DNA of 11,445 nt from an uncultured Bacteroidota bacterium (GTDB taxonomy: Bacteria > Bacteroidota > Bacteroidia > Flavobacteriales > Flavobacteriaceae), in contig CAIRNC010000464.1 of assembly GCA_903879875.1 (NCBI GenBank), forward strand, positions 1 to 11,445, in the 5' to 3' direction. Shown in pieces: positions 1-7,187 of this stretch. The notes beneath the pieces are model-generated. The model ran no database searches. It was given only the letters and a program-made list of their open reading frames with translations, and had not been told where the DNA came from. The number at the start of each line of letters is the position of its first letter. The first letter of the stretch is position 1. Made by a program: the position numbers and the translations under genes.

Positions 1-1784
1 CGCATTAATTTACGAAGAATTTTTCCGGAACGTGTTTTGGGTAAACGATGTACAATTACCACATTGCGTAAAGAAGCTACAGCTCCAATTTGTTCGCGTA
101 CTAATTTAACAATTTCTTGTTCAATTTGAAAATGTTCAATCACATCTCCTGATTTTACCACCACTAATGCTAATGGCGTTTGTCCTTTTAAATCGTCATT
201 GATTCCGATAACGGCACACTCCGCAACCGAATGATGTGCTGCAACTATTTCCTCCATTTCCGCAGTAGAAAGTCGGTGCCCAGCTACATTTATTACATCA
301 TCAACCCTTCCGGTAATGTAAATATAATTTTCTTCATCTTTATATCCGCCATCACCAGAGAAATAATAACCTGGAAATTTATTTAAATAACCCGCATTGA
401 ATCGGTGGTTGTCGTTCCAAATATCCATCAAAGTGCCTGGAGGTAAAGGTAGTTTAATTACCACATACCCTTCTTCATTGGCATTTAATTCTGTGCCGTT
501 TTCACCAAAAATTTTAATATCGTAACCACAAACTGCTTTTCCAGCCGAACCTGGTTTGATAGTAGGGGCTTCTAGTCCAATCATATTCGAAATCATTGGC
601 CATCCCGACTCTGTTTGCCACCAATGATCAATTGCCGGAACAGGAATATGAGCCAAATACCATTCTAAAGTAGCCACATCACAACGTTCGCCCGCAAGAA
701 ATTGAGTGCGCAAAGAACTCAAATCATATTGTTTTATGAATTCGCCATTCGGATCTTCTTTTTTAATGGCACGAATAGCAGTTGGAGCCGTAAACATGAC
801 ATTCACATTATGTTCCTCGATAATTCTCCAAAAAGTACTTGCATCGGGTGTTCTGATAGGTTTTCCTTCAAAAATAAGTGTTGCATTTCTATTGATTAAC
901 GGGCCGTAAACAATAAAACTATGACCTACTACCCAACCCACATCGGAAGCTGCCCAAAAAACCTCATCTTCTTTAACACCATAAATGTAATTCATAGAGA
1001 ATTTAAGTGCAACAGCATAGCCACCAGTATCGCGAACGATTCCTTTTGGCTTTCCTGTAGTTCCAGAAGTATATAAAATATAAAGAGGATGCGAAGCGTT
1101 TACAGGAACACATGGCGTTTCGTCAGAACCATAAACTAAGGCATCATAGTCAACATCGTATTTCTTAAACGGAACTCTAGCACCTAATTTTCTATTGAAA
1201 ACAATTACTTTTTTAGGTTTATGAGTAGCCAATTCAATAGCTTCATCTACTAATGGTTTGTAGGCAATTAATCGGTCAATTTCAATTCCTGAAGAAGCCG
1301 TAATAATGGCTCTAGGCTTACAATCATCAATTCTAATCGCTAATTCATGAGGTGCAAAACCACCAAAAACAACGGAATGTGTCACTCCAATTCGGGCACA
1401 AGCCAACATTGCAAAAGCCGCTTGTGGAATCATAGGCATATAAATAACGGCAGTGTCTCCTTTTTTTAATCCTAAAGATTGCATACCTCCAGCGAGTTTT
1501 GCAACCTCCGTTTTTACTTCCGAAAAAGTATATTTTTTTATCGTTTGCGTTACTGGAGAATCGTAAATAATAGCAATATTATCGCCATGCCCATCTTGAA
1601 TGTGTTTGTCTAAAGCAAGATAACAAACATTAAGTGCTCCATCAGGATACCAAAGCGGATATCCTTTATCATCGGTTGATAAAATGTTTTGTGGTTTTTC
1701 GTACCACTCGATTGCATTGGCCTGTTCAGACCAAAATTGTTCGGGTTGATTGATACTTTTGTCGTACCATTCTTTGTAATTCAT
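1..1784 (-). CDS. Short-chain acyl-CoA synthetase (acetate/propionate-CoA ligase, PrpE/ACSS3 type), 3' end cut by window edge
   Basis: It activates a short-chain carboxylate with ATP and CoA to acyl-CoA through an acyl-adenylate, in the cytoplasm. I translated 594 codons from the ATG at 1784 to the left edge without a stop; about 35 residues are missing compared with the usual ~630. Visible motifs are the phosphate-binding loop YTSGTTGKPKG (238-248), WWQTESGWP (388-396), the hinge GRVDDVINVAGHR (492-504) and the catalytic lysine in RSGKILR (Lys588), which in this family is the target of inhibitory acetylation. The variants IVRDTGGYAV (249-258) and SDVGWVVGHS (280-289) look like propionyl-CoA synthetase PrpE/ACSS3 rather than classical Acs. 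The gene begins 19 bp after the response-regulator stop, so it is probably co-transcribed with the sensor genes. The ligase class is certain; acetate versus propionate as substrate is not. Confidence 0.93.
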   Translation of the reverse strand, partial: MNYKEWYDKSINQPEQFWSEQANAIEWYEKPQNILSTDDKGYPLWYPDGALNVCYLALDKHIQDGHGDNIAIIYDSPVTQTIKKYTFSEVKTEVAKLAGGMQSLGLKKGDTAVIYMPMIPQAAFAMLACARIGVTHSVVFGGFAPHELAIRIDDCKPRAIITASSGIEIDRLIAYKPLVDEAIELATHKPKKVIVFNRKLGARVPFKKYDVDYDALVYGSDETPCVPVNASHPLYILYTSGTTGKPKGIVRDTGGYAVALKFSMNYIYGVKEDEVFWAASDVGWVVGHSFIVYGPLINRNATLIFEGKPIRTPDASTFWRIIEEHNVNVMFTAPTAIRAIKKEDPNGEFIKQYDLSSLRTQFLAGERCDVATLEWYLAHIPVPAIDHWWQTESGWPMISNMIGLEAPTIKPGSAGKAVCGYDIKIFGENGTELNANEEGYVVIKLPLPPGTLMDIWNDNHRFNAGYLNKFPGYYFSGDGGYKDEENYIYITGRVDDVINVAGHRLSTAEMEEIVAAHHSVAECAVIGINDDLKGQTPLALVVVKSGDVIEHFQIEQEIVKLVREQIGAVASLRNVVIVHRLPKTRSGKILRKLM

Positions 1785-1803
1785 TATTTTGTGTGTTGTT
1801 TAA

Positions 1804-2163
1804 TTATAATAATTCGTTGACTTGTTCCACTAATTTTTTTACTGAAAAAGGCTTTAATACGTATAAATTTGCGCCTAATGAAAGTCCTTTTTCAATGTCT
1901 TTCTCTTTGTTTTTGGCAGATAGAAAAATCACCTTACAATGCTTCAAACGCTCCTCTTTTTTAATATGTTCTAAAGTTGCAAATCCATCAACCATGGGCA
2001 TCATTACGTCAAGAATGATAATATCTGGAAGTTGAATTTTCAGAATATCCAAGGCCTCTTGTCCGTCGCGAGCTATAAACACTTCAAAATTTTGTTTTTT
2101 GAAAGTATATTCCAGCGACATCACAATATTGGGCTCATCGTCAACGATTAAAATCTTTTTCAT
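1804..2163 (-). CDS. Receiver-only (CheY-like) response regulator
   Basis: This is a 119-residue single receiver domain, the expected phosphoryl acceptor of the adjacent histidine kinase. Visible residues are the acidic pair Asp8-Asp9, the phosphoacceptor Asp52 in ILDVMMP, Ser82 in FLSA, Tyr101 and the conserved Lys104-Pro105. The protein ends right after the last helix, so there is no DNA-binding or enzymatic output domain. I chose the ATG at 2163 because it begins MKKILIVDDE, the canonical first strand of a receiver. An in-frame start at 2268 would add 35 residues that lie inside the kinase gene and fit no domain. With this start the gene begins 4 bp after the kinase stop, and the acyl-CoA synthetase follows 19 bp downstream. 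It may act by protein-protein contact or pass phosphate on to a partner outside the window. Confidence 0.93.
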   Translation of the reverse strand: MKKILIVDDEPNIVMSLEYTFKKQNFEVFIARDGQEALDILKIQLPDIIILDVMMPMVDGFATLEHIKKEERLKHCKVIFLSAKNKEKDIEKGLSLGANLYVLKPFSVKKLVEQVNELL

Positions 2164-2167
2164 TTTT

Positions 2168-4873
2168 TTATCTATTTTCAGTAGTATTGTAATTGGGTAA
2201 AGTGAACGTGAAAACTGCTCCATTATCATTGGTATTTTCTGCCCAAATTTTACCTTTATGATGTTCAATTATTTGTTTGCAAATGGCTAATCCTAATCCG
2301 CTTCCGATTGGTTTTTTTACGTTTTGATTTCGAGATTGATAGAACTTATCAAAAATAGCTTCAAAATCGTCTTTGTTAATTCCTTTACCGTTATTTTGAA
2401 TTTTCACCTGTACTTCGTCCTTTTTTTCATCAATCGAAATCGAAATTCTACCATCAATTGGCGCACAAAATTTAATAGCATTTGATAACAAATTATGAAG
2501 TACTTGAATTATTCTTTCTTCGTCATAAAAGGCTTTTACATCATTAGAAATACCTTTAAATTCAACGGTAATGTTTTTGTTATTTATCAAATGCTTTAAG
2601 GAATCCAAAGTGTTTTCAATGGTTTTAGACAAATTGTTTTTAGACAAATAAATTTTTTGTTTGCCCGTTTCAAATTTTTCTAAATCCAGAATTTTATCAA
2701 TCAATCGGTTCAAACGATCGGATTCAGAGATAATATTTTGCAGAAATTGTTTTCTTAACTCTTCTGGGATATCAACGTCATCGTGTAAAATCTCACTTGC
2801 GGCGCGAATGGCAGTTATTGGAGTTCGTAACTCGTGTGTAACGGTATCCAAAAATTCATCTTTTTGAATGTCTTTGTTAACCAATTCTGCATTTGCATGT
2901 TTTAATTGTTCGGATATTTTTTTTAATTCATTAGAAGTTTCCGTCAGTTTTTTGTTTACAATGATGTTTTCTTTTGACTCTTCAAGGATTTTCAACACTT
3001 CTGGAAGTGAAATTTTATCTTCCTTAACTACGCTGGCAATAAGAATTTTAGCCGATGCCGTTCCAATATGACCCGTCAATAAATTTTCGGCAAATTTTAT
3101 AAATCGGGCATCTGCCATTGTAACATCTTTGTCGATATTGTATTTCAAATTAAATATTGACAAAGCTCTTTTGGTACGTTCTTCCCCAAGAAAACGCTGT
3201 AAAACTTTCTGTATATCAGACACGTAAGCCGTTCCTTTCCATACAAAAGCATCTTCGTGATTGGTGATATATTTATCAATATCAACAAACATTTCGGCGT
3301 AATTTCGTTCCCGATAATTGCCTTTAAAGCTCACTGAAATAGCCAAATAACTCATACCATTAAAAAGTAAACTCCAAAAAACAGCATGTGGAATAGGGTC
3401 GAGATAATCCAATCCAAAAAGTTGAAATGGTTTTAATAAAGCGATTCCCCAGGGACCTTCTTGTAGCAAATGACTTGCTGAATTGGTTAAACCTAAAGCG
3501 TAAGGAACCAAAAGCGTATAAAAGCAAATTAAAAACCCTATGATTATTCCTACTGTTGCTCCTTTTTTTGAACCTCTTCGCCAGAACAAAGCACCAAAAA
3601 AGGAAGGTGCTAATTGGGCTATTACAACAAAGGAAACCAAACCAATTGAAACCAATGAATAGTCTAAAATAAAAATTCTGTAGATGGCATACGCCAAAAC
3701 AATTAGTGACAATATTCCAATTTTTCTACTGTTTACAATTCGTTTATTATTCTTTTCTTGTGATTCATTTTGCAAAGCGCCTATAAATCCATAAGGAATT
3801 AATAGGTTGTTACTTATCATAGTTGATAGGGAAATAGAAGAAACCACAATCATTGAAATCGCTGCAGAAAAACCGCCAAGAAAAACAATTACAGTTACCA
3901 AATTATTATTGAAAAACTGTGGAATTAATAAGGAATAAGTGTCCGAATTCAACCCTTTTCCTTCAAAAAGGATGTTGCCGCCCCAAGCAATTGGAAACAC
4001 GAAAATATTAAATAATAACAAATACAATGGAAAAAGCCAAATGGCTGTTTTGATATGAGATTCTTTATTGTTTTCTACAATTGAAGTATGAAATTGTCGA
4101 GGTAATAGAAAAATAGCAAACATTGATAATATACATAAAAAAGACCAATTGATACCATTTGTTAAAGTGCCAATGGTGTTTTTTTTGTCAAAATTATCTA
4201 GAACTGCCGCTTTTGAATAAATATCTTCAAAACCGTCGTACACAAAATAGGTGACATAGACTCCTATAATCAAAAAGAAAACCAATTTCAATACCGATTC
4301 CATGGCTACAGCAGTAACAATTCCTTTTCTTTTTTCGGAAGCATCTACATATCTTGTTCCGTAGTAGGAAGCAAATAATGCTAATGCCAAACAAACATAA
4401 GTAGTGGTGTCGGTAAAAATATTGGAGCTGGAATGCGTTTTTGTTACAATATGAAAGGTTTCTGAAATGGATTTTAATTGTAACGATATGTATGGCAAGA
4501 TGCCAAAAACACAAATTACAGTAACCAAAGCACCTAGAAAGCGACTATTTCCATAACGCAAAGAAATAAAATCAGCAATGCTAGAAATTTTGTTAACCCT
4601 TGAAATTCGAATAATTTTTTTTAGAATAATCATCCAAGCTGGAATGATAATAATAGGTCCCAAATAGATTGGAATGTAACTTAATCCTGAGTTTGCTGCA
4701 ACACCAATACTTCCGTAATAAGTCCATGCAGTACAATATACGGCTAAAGAAAGGGAATAAATATAGGGATTGTTTACCCATTTGGAATGGCTTCTTTTTT
4801 CAGCCCAATGGGCAATATAAAAAAGGATGGAAACGTAAACCGCTAGAATCAATAAAAGAATGATACTATTCAT
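2168..4873 (-). CDS. SLC5-type transporter/STAC/histidine kinase fusion sensor (CrbS-like)
   Basis: This 901-residue inner-membrane sensor kinase carries a sodium:solute symporter-type (SLC5) domain as its input. Residues 1-515 have about 13 hydrophobic helices with SLC5 features (TAWTYYGSIG at 48-57, GGFSAAISM at 333-341). Residues ~545-635 match a STAC linker (GTASAKILIASVV, 604-616), followed by a coiled-coil stretch (~635-672). The kinase core has the H-box THELRTP with His680, the N-box HNLLSNAIK (Asn794, Asn798) and the G2 box GSGLGL (857-862). The G1 box is NNGKG (827-831), with Asn in place of the usual first Asp. No PAS domain is evident. The start overlaps the upstream 64-residue gene by 8 bp (ATGAATAG), implying translational coupling, and the regulator follows after 4 bp. 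CrbS-type proteins sense acetate-related metabolism and control acyl-CoA synthetase genes; that role here is inferred from the neighbouring ligase. Confidence 0.94.
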   Translation of the reverse strand: MNSIILLLILAVYVSILFYIAHWAEKRSHSKWVNNPYIYSLSLAVYCTAWTYYGSIGVAANSGLSYIPIYLGPIIIIPAWMIILKKIIRISRVNKISSIADFISLRYGNSRFLGALVTVICVFGILPYISLQLKSISETFHIVTKTHSSSNIFTDTTTYVCLALALFASYYGTRYVDASEKRKGIVTAVAMESVLKLVFFLIIGVYVTYFVYDGFEDIYSKAAVLDNFDKKNTIGTLTNGINWSFLCILSMFAIFLLPRQFHTSIVENNKESHIKTAIWLFPLYLLLFNIFVFPIAWGGNILFEGKGLNSDTYSLLIPQFFNNNLVTVIVFLGGFSAAISMIVVSSISLSTMISNNLLIPYGFIGALQNESQEKNNKRIVNSRKIGILSLIVLAYAIYRIFILDYSLVSIGLVSFVVIAQLAPSFFGALFWRRGSKKGATVGIIIGFLICFYTLLVPYALGLTNSASHLLQEGPWGIALLKPFQLFGLDYLDPIPHAVFWSLLFNGMSYLAISVSFKGNYRERNYAEMFVDIDKYITNHEDAFVWKGTAYVSDIQKVLQRFLGEERTKRALSIFNLKYNIDKDVTMADARFIKFAENLLTGHIGTASAKILIASVVKEDKISLPEVLKILEESKENIIVNKKLTETSNELKKISEQLKHANAELVNKDIQKDEFLDTVTHELRTPITAIRAASEILHDDVDIPEELRKQFLQNIISESDRLNRLIDKILDLEKFETGKQKIYLSKNNLSKTIENTLDSLKHLINNKNITVEFKGISNDVKAFYDEERIIQVLHNLLSNAIKFCAPIDGRISISIDEKKDEVQVKIQNNGKGINKDDFEAIFDKFYQSRNQNVKKPIGSGLGLAICKQIIEHHKGKIWAENTNDNGAVFTFTLPNYNTTENR

Positions 4874-5060
4874 AATATTTTTTTATAATTATGAACGAAA
4901 TTCCAATTGAAAAAAGCCATGCCGAAAATATATAAATGTATATAATTGGCAATCCTAAAAAGGGTTTAGAGCTGTCAAACAAAAGCAATAATGGGACATT
5001 CAACGCTACTAATAGTAACATTGAAAGTACAACTAACTTTTGTTCGTGTCTCTTTTTCAT
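4866..5060 (-). CDS. Small two-helix membrane protein, probable partner of the SLC5 sensor kinase (DUF3311-like)
   Basis: This 64-residue protein has a basic N-terminus (MKKRHEQK) and two hydrophobic segments (about 8-29 and 36-59), separated by a short loop containing FDSSKPFLGLPIIYIY. The layout of a Pro after helix 1, then G-x-P-x-x-Y, then a Trp in helix 2 resembles DUF3311 and other small proteins encoded beside sodium:solute symporters. I cannot confirm the family without a profile search. Its TAG stop overlaps the kinase ATG by 8 bp, strong evidence that it is a real gene and is translated with the kinase. Its ATG lies only 14 nt beyond a terminator hairpin, so its own promoter is unclear. 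A role as accessory subunit or stabiliser of the SLC5 domain is an inference. Confidence 0.8.
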   Translation of the reverse strand: MKKRHEQKLVVLSMLLLVALNVPLLLLFDSSKPFLGLPIIYIYIFSAWLFSIGISFIIIKKYYE

Positions 5061-5074
5061 AACGAAATAAAAAT

Positions 5075-5109
5075 AGGCAATTTCTACTAAAATGTTGTAG
5101 AAATTGCCT
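5075..5109 (-). terminator. Rho-independent terminator after the porin-MFS-small protein operon
   Basis: A perfect 13-bp inverted repeat (5075-5087 with 5097-5109, arms AGGCAATTTCTAC and its complement) encloses a 9-nt loop. On the minus strand it is followed by a T-rich run (complement of 5061-5074). It lies 13 nt after the stop codon of the 80-residue gene. The other side is also T-rich on the plus strand, so the hairpin could work in both directions, but no plus-strand gene approaches it. Confidence 0.88.
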
Positions 5110-5122
5110 TTTTATTTAATAA

Positions 5123-5365
5123 TTAATGTTTGTGTTTGTGTGGTTTTGAAGCATCATATTCGCCCATTAAAGCAAAATATCCAAATGTTCCTAATCCTAA
5201 AACAATTAATGGCGTAAGTACAAAAAGTATAATTATTCCAAAAACCAAATCGTCTTGTTTGCCTGATTGAAATTTTGGCAATCCAAATTGAAATATGCAA
5301 AAATAGGCTGCGGCTATTGCCAATGCTATCCATACCATTCCTAATGCTCTTTTTAACTGATTCAT
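5123..5365 (-). CDS. Small two-helix membrane protein encoded with the MFS transporter (DUF6814-like)
   Basis: This 80-residue protein has two hydrophobic helices (about 9-27 and 42-66). The second ends in GLGTFGYFALMGEYD, after which comes a short polar tail ending in HKHKH. With the basic N-terminus (MNQLKR) inside, both ends should be cytoplasmic. From memory it resembles a small Bacteroidetes family (DUF6814) found next to MFS transporters; this needs a profile search. It starts 11 bp after the MFS stop and is followed directly by a terminator, so it is the last gene of the porin-MFS operon. A helper or regulatory subunit of the transporter is plausible but not shown. The histidine-rich tail could bind metal, though it is short. 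Confidence 0.83.
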   Translation of the reverse strand: MNQLKRALGMVWIALAIAAAYFCIFQFGLPKFQSGKQDDLVFGIIILFVLTPLIVLGLGTFGYFALMGEYDASKPHKHKH

Positions 5366-5376
5366 AGCTATATGTT

Positions 5377-7161
5377 TTAAACGTGAGTATTTTTATCTTT
5401 ATTTTTTATGTAGAACATTCCGACTAAGAAACAGACTGTCGTAATCACAATCGGATACCAAAGTCCTTCGAGATAAAACTCGGCTTGGTGAGCATCTTTT
5501 GCATGTGTTACAAAGTAAGTTGAAATAGCTGGAAGCAACCCTCCAAAGATTCCGTTTCCAATGTGATAAGGCAATGACATAGATGTATATCTAATTTTTG
5601 CAGGGAACATTTCAACAAGGAAAGCGGCAATTGGACCATAAACCATGGTTACAAAAATCACTTGAATAAATACCCAGAAAATTAAGTACCATTGGGTTTC
5701 ATTGGTAATATTTTTTACAACAGCTACATTAGCTTTGGTACTTATTCCATCAACATGTGATTTGTTTTTAGCAGCTCCATCTGTAAAATGGTTTAAAACC
5801 AATGCTTGAAGCGTATCCACTTTTACAGGAACATCCCCTTTTTTAAGATCGTTTTTAACTTTAACAACATTGTGAACTACAACCCCATCTTTATCTTTGG
5901 TATCAAATTTAATCCAATTCTCATTTTTAGCATTAGCCTTTGCATCATAAACAAATTCTTTAGCTAAATATAAAGTATCGGTTTTGGTATAATGAAATTT
6001 TGCACCGCTAGTAAATAACGAATCTGATTTTAAATCAACAAAAACTCTAGTGTTTTTAATACTTGGATCTTTCTTATCAGGTTCTGTTTTGAAAGTAGCC
6101 ACTTTTCCACCAATCACTTTGCAACTGTCTGGAATCATAGTATTGCCTGATTCTTTCATGGCTTTTACATCTGTAAGTTGGTACATATTTCGGTAAATTG
6201 ATCTATAACTTAATACAGCAATAAGCATACCCGCCATCATAATATATTTTCTACCTACTTTATCACTTAGCCAACCAAAAAAGATAAAGAATGGAGTTCC
6301 TAATATTAACGCAATACCTAATAACCCATCCACTTGAGAAGAGTCAACGGACATTACCGTCTTCAAGAAACTCATTGCGTAAAATTGTCCTGTGTACCAA
6401 ACTACTCCTTGCCCCATTGTTGCTCCAAAAAGTGCCAATAGAACAAATTTTAAATTATAACGATTTCCAAAACTCTCTTTTAAAGGATTTGTACTAGTAT
6501 TTCCTTCAGATTTTGCTTTAGCAAAAACAGGAGACTCGTCCATGTTTTTACGAATCATATAAGAAACACCCACCATGATTATCGAAACCCAAAACGGTAC
6601 TCTCCAGCCCCAAGCGTCAAATTCTTCTGGCGAAAGAATATTTCTTGTGGCCAAAATAACCATTAATGAAATAAATAATCCAACCGTTGCAGTGGTTTGA
6701 ATCCAAGAAGTCCAATAGCCACGTTGGCCTACAGGAGCATGTTCAGCTACATAAGTTGCCGCACCACCATATTCGCCTCCGAGTGCTAATCCTTGAAGCA
6801 TTCTTAAAATCAATACTAAAACGGGTGCCATAAACCCTATTGTTTCATAACTCGGAATACAACCGATTAAAAACGTGGCTCCACCCATAAGAAGTAAAGT
6901 AACCATGAACGTATATTTTCTTCCAATTAAATCGCCTAATCTTCCGAAGAAAAGTGCTCCAAATGGTCGCACTACGAATCCTACAGCAAATGTGGCTAAT
7001 GTGGCTAAAAATGCAGCTGTTGGATTATCAGCAGGAAAGAATTTTGTTGAAATTACAACGGCTAAACTACCGAAGATGTAAAAATCGTACCACTCAATCA
7101 TGGTTCCCATTGAGGAAGCAGAAATAACTTTCCAAATTCCTTTTGTTGATTTATTGCTCAT
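5377..7161 (-). CDS. MFS metabolite:H+ symporter (MHS family) with a large periplasmic insertion
   Basis: This is an inner-membrane secondary transporter, likely importing an organic acid or similar metabolite with protons. MHS-family hallmarks are EWYDFYIFG (23-31), RPFGALFFGRLGDLIGRKYT (65-84), LRMLQGLALGGEYGGA (119-134), the second-half loop GWLSDKVGRK (296-305) and AFLVEMFPAKIRYTSMSL (513-530). At 594 residues it is about 150 longer than typical members (~430-450). The excess is one hydrophilic block, residues ~323-488, between helices 9 and 10. With the usual 12-helix, N-in topology this loop is periplasmic. It is rich in Lys, Asp and Thr and looks like a beta-type domain. The gene lies 26 bp after the porin and 11 bp before the 80-residue gene. 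The family is clear; the substrate is not, although the neighbouring acyl-CoA synthetase suggests a short-chain carboxylate. Confidence 0.93.
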   Translation of the reverse strand: MSNKSTKGIWKVISASSMGTMIEWYDFYIFGSLAVVISTKFFPADNPTAAFLATLATFAVGFVVRPFGALFFGRLGDLIGRKYTFMVTLLLMGGATFLIGCIPSYETIGFMAPVLVLILRMLQGLALGGEYGGAATYVAEHAPVGQRGYWTSWIQTTATVGLFISLMVILATRNILSPEEFDAWGWRVPFWVSIIMVGVSYMIRKNMDESPVFAKAKSEGNTSTNPLKESFGNRYNLKFVLLALFGATMGQGVVWYTGQFYAMSFLKTVMSVDSSQVDGLLGIALILGTPFFIFFGWLSDKVGRKYIMMAGMLIAVLSYRSIYRNMYQLTDVKAMKESGNTMIPDSCKVIGGKVATFKTEPDKKDPSIKNTRVFVDLKSDSLFTSGAKFHYTKTDTLYLAKEFVYDAKANAKNENWIKFDTKDKDGVVVHNVVKVKNDLKKGDVPVKVDTLQALVLNHFTDGAAKNKSHVDGISTKANVAVVKNITNETQWYLIFWVFIQVIFVTMVYGPIAAFLVEMFPAKIRYTSMSLPYHIGNGIFGGLLPAISTYFVTHAKDAHQAEFYLEGLWYPIVITTVCFLVGMFYIKNKDKNTHV

Positions 7162-7187
7162 AAAATTATATTTTTTAAGTTATTGAA

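Noticed and set aside
702..909. Plus-strand open frames of 65-67 codons, and similar ones opposite the kinase, MFS and porin genes
   Set aside because: They lie antisense to well-supported coding sequences, have no recognisable domains and look like shadows.
2164..2268. Longer response regulator starting at 2268
   Set aside because: The extra 35 residues overlap the kinase coding sequence and precede the canonical MKKILIVDDE start of a receiver domain.
4227..4781. Minus-strand out-of-frame open frames of 62 and 95 codons inside the kinase gene
   Set aside because: Their composition is odd (rich in Cys, His, Phe and Arg) and they are fully contained in the SLC5 region of the real frame.
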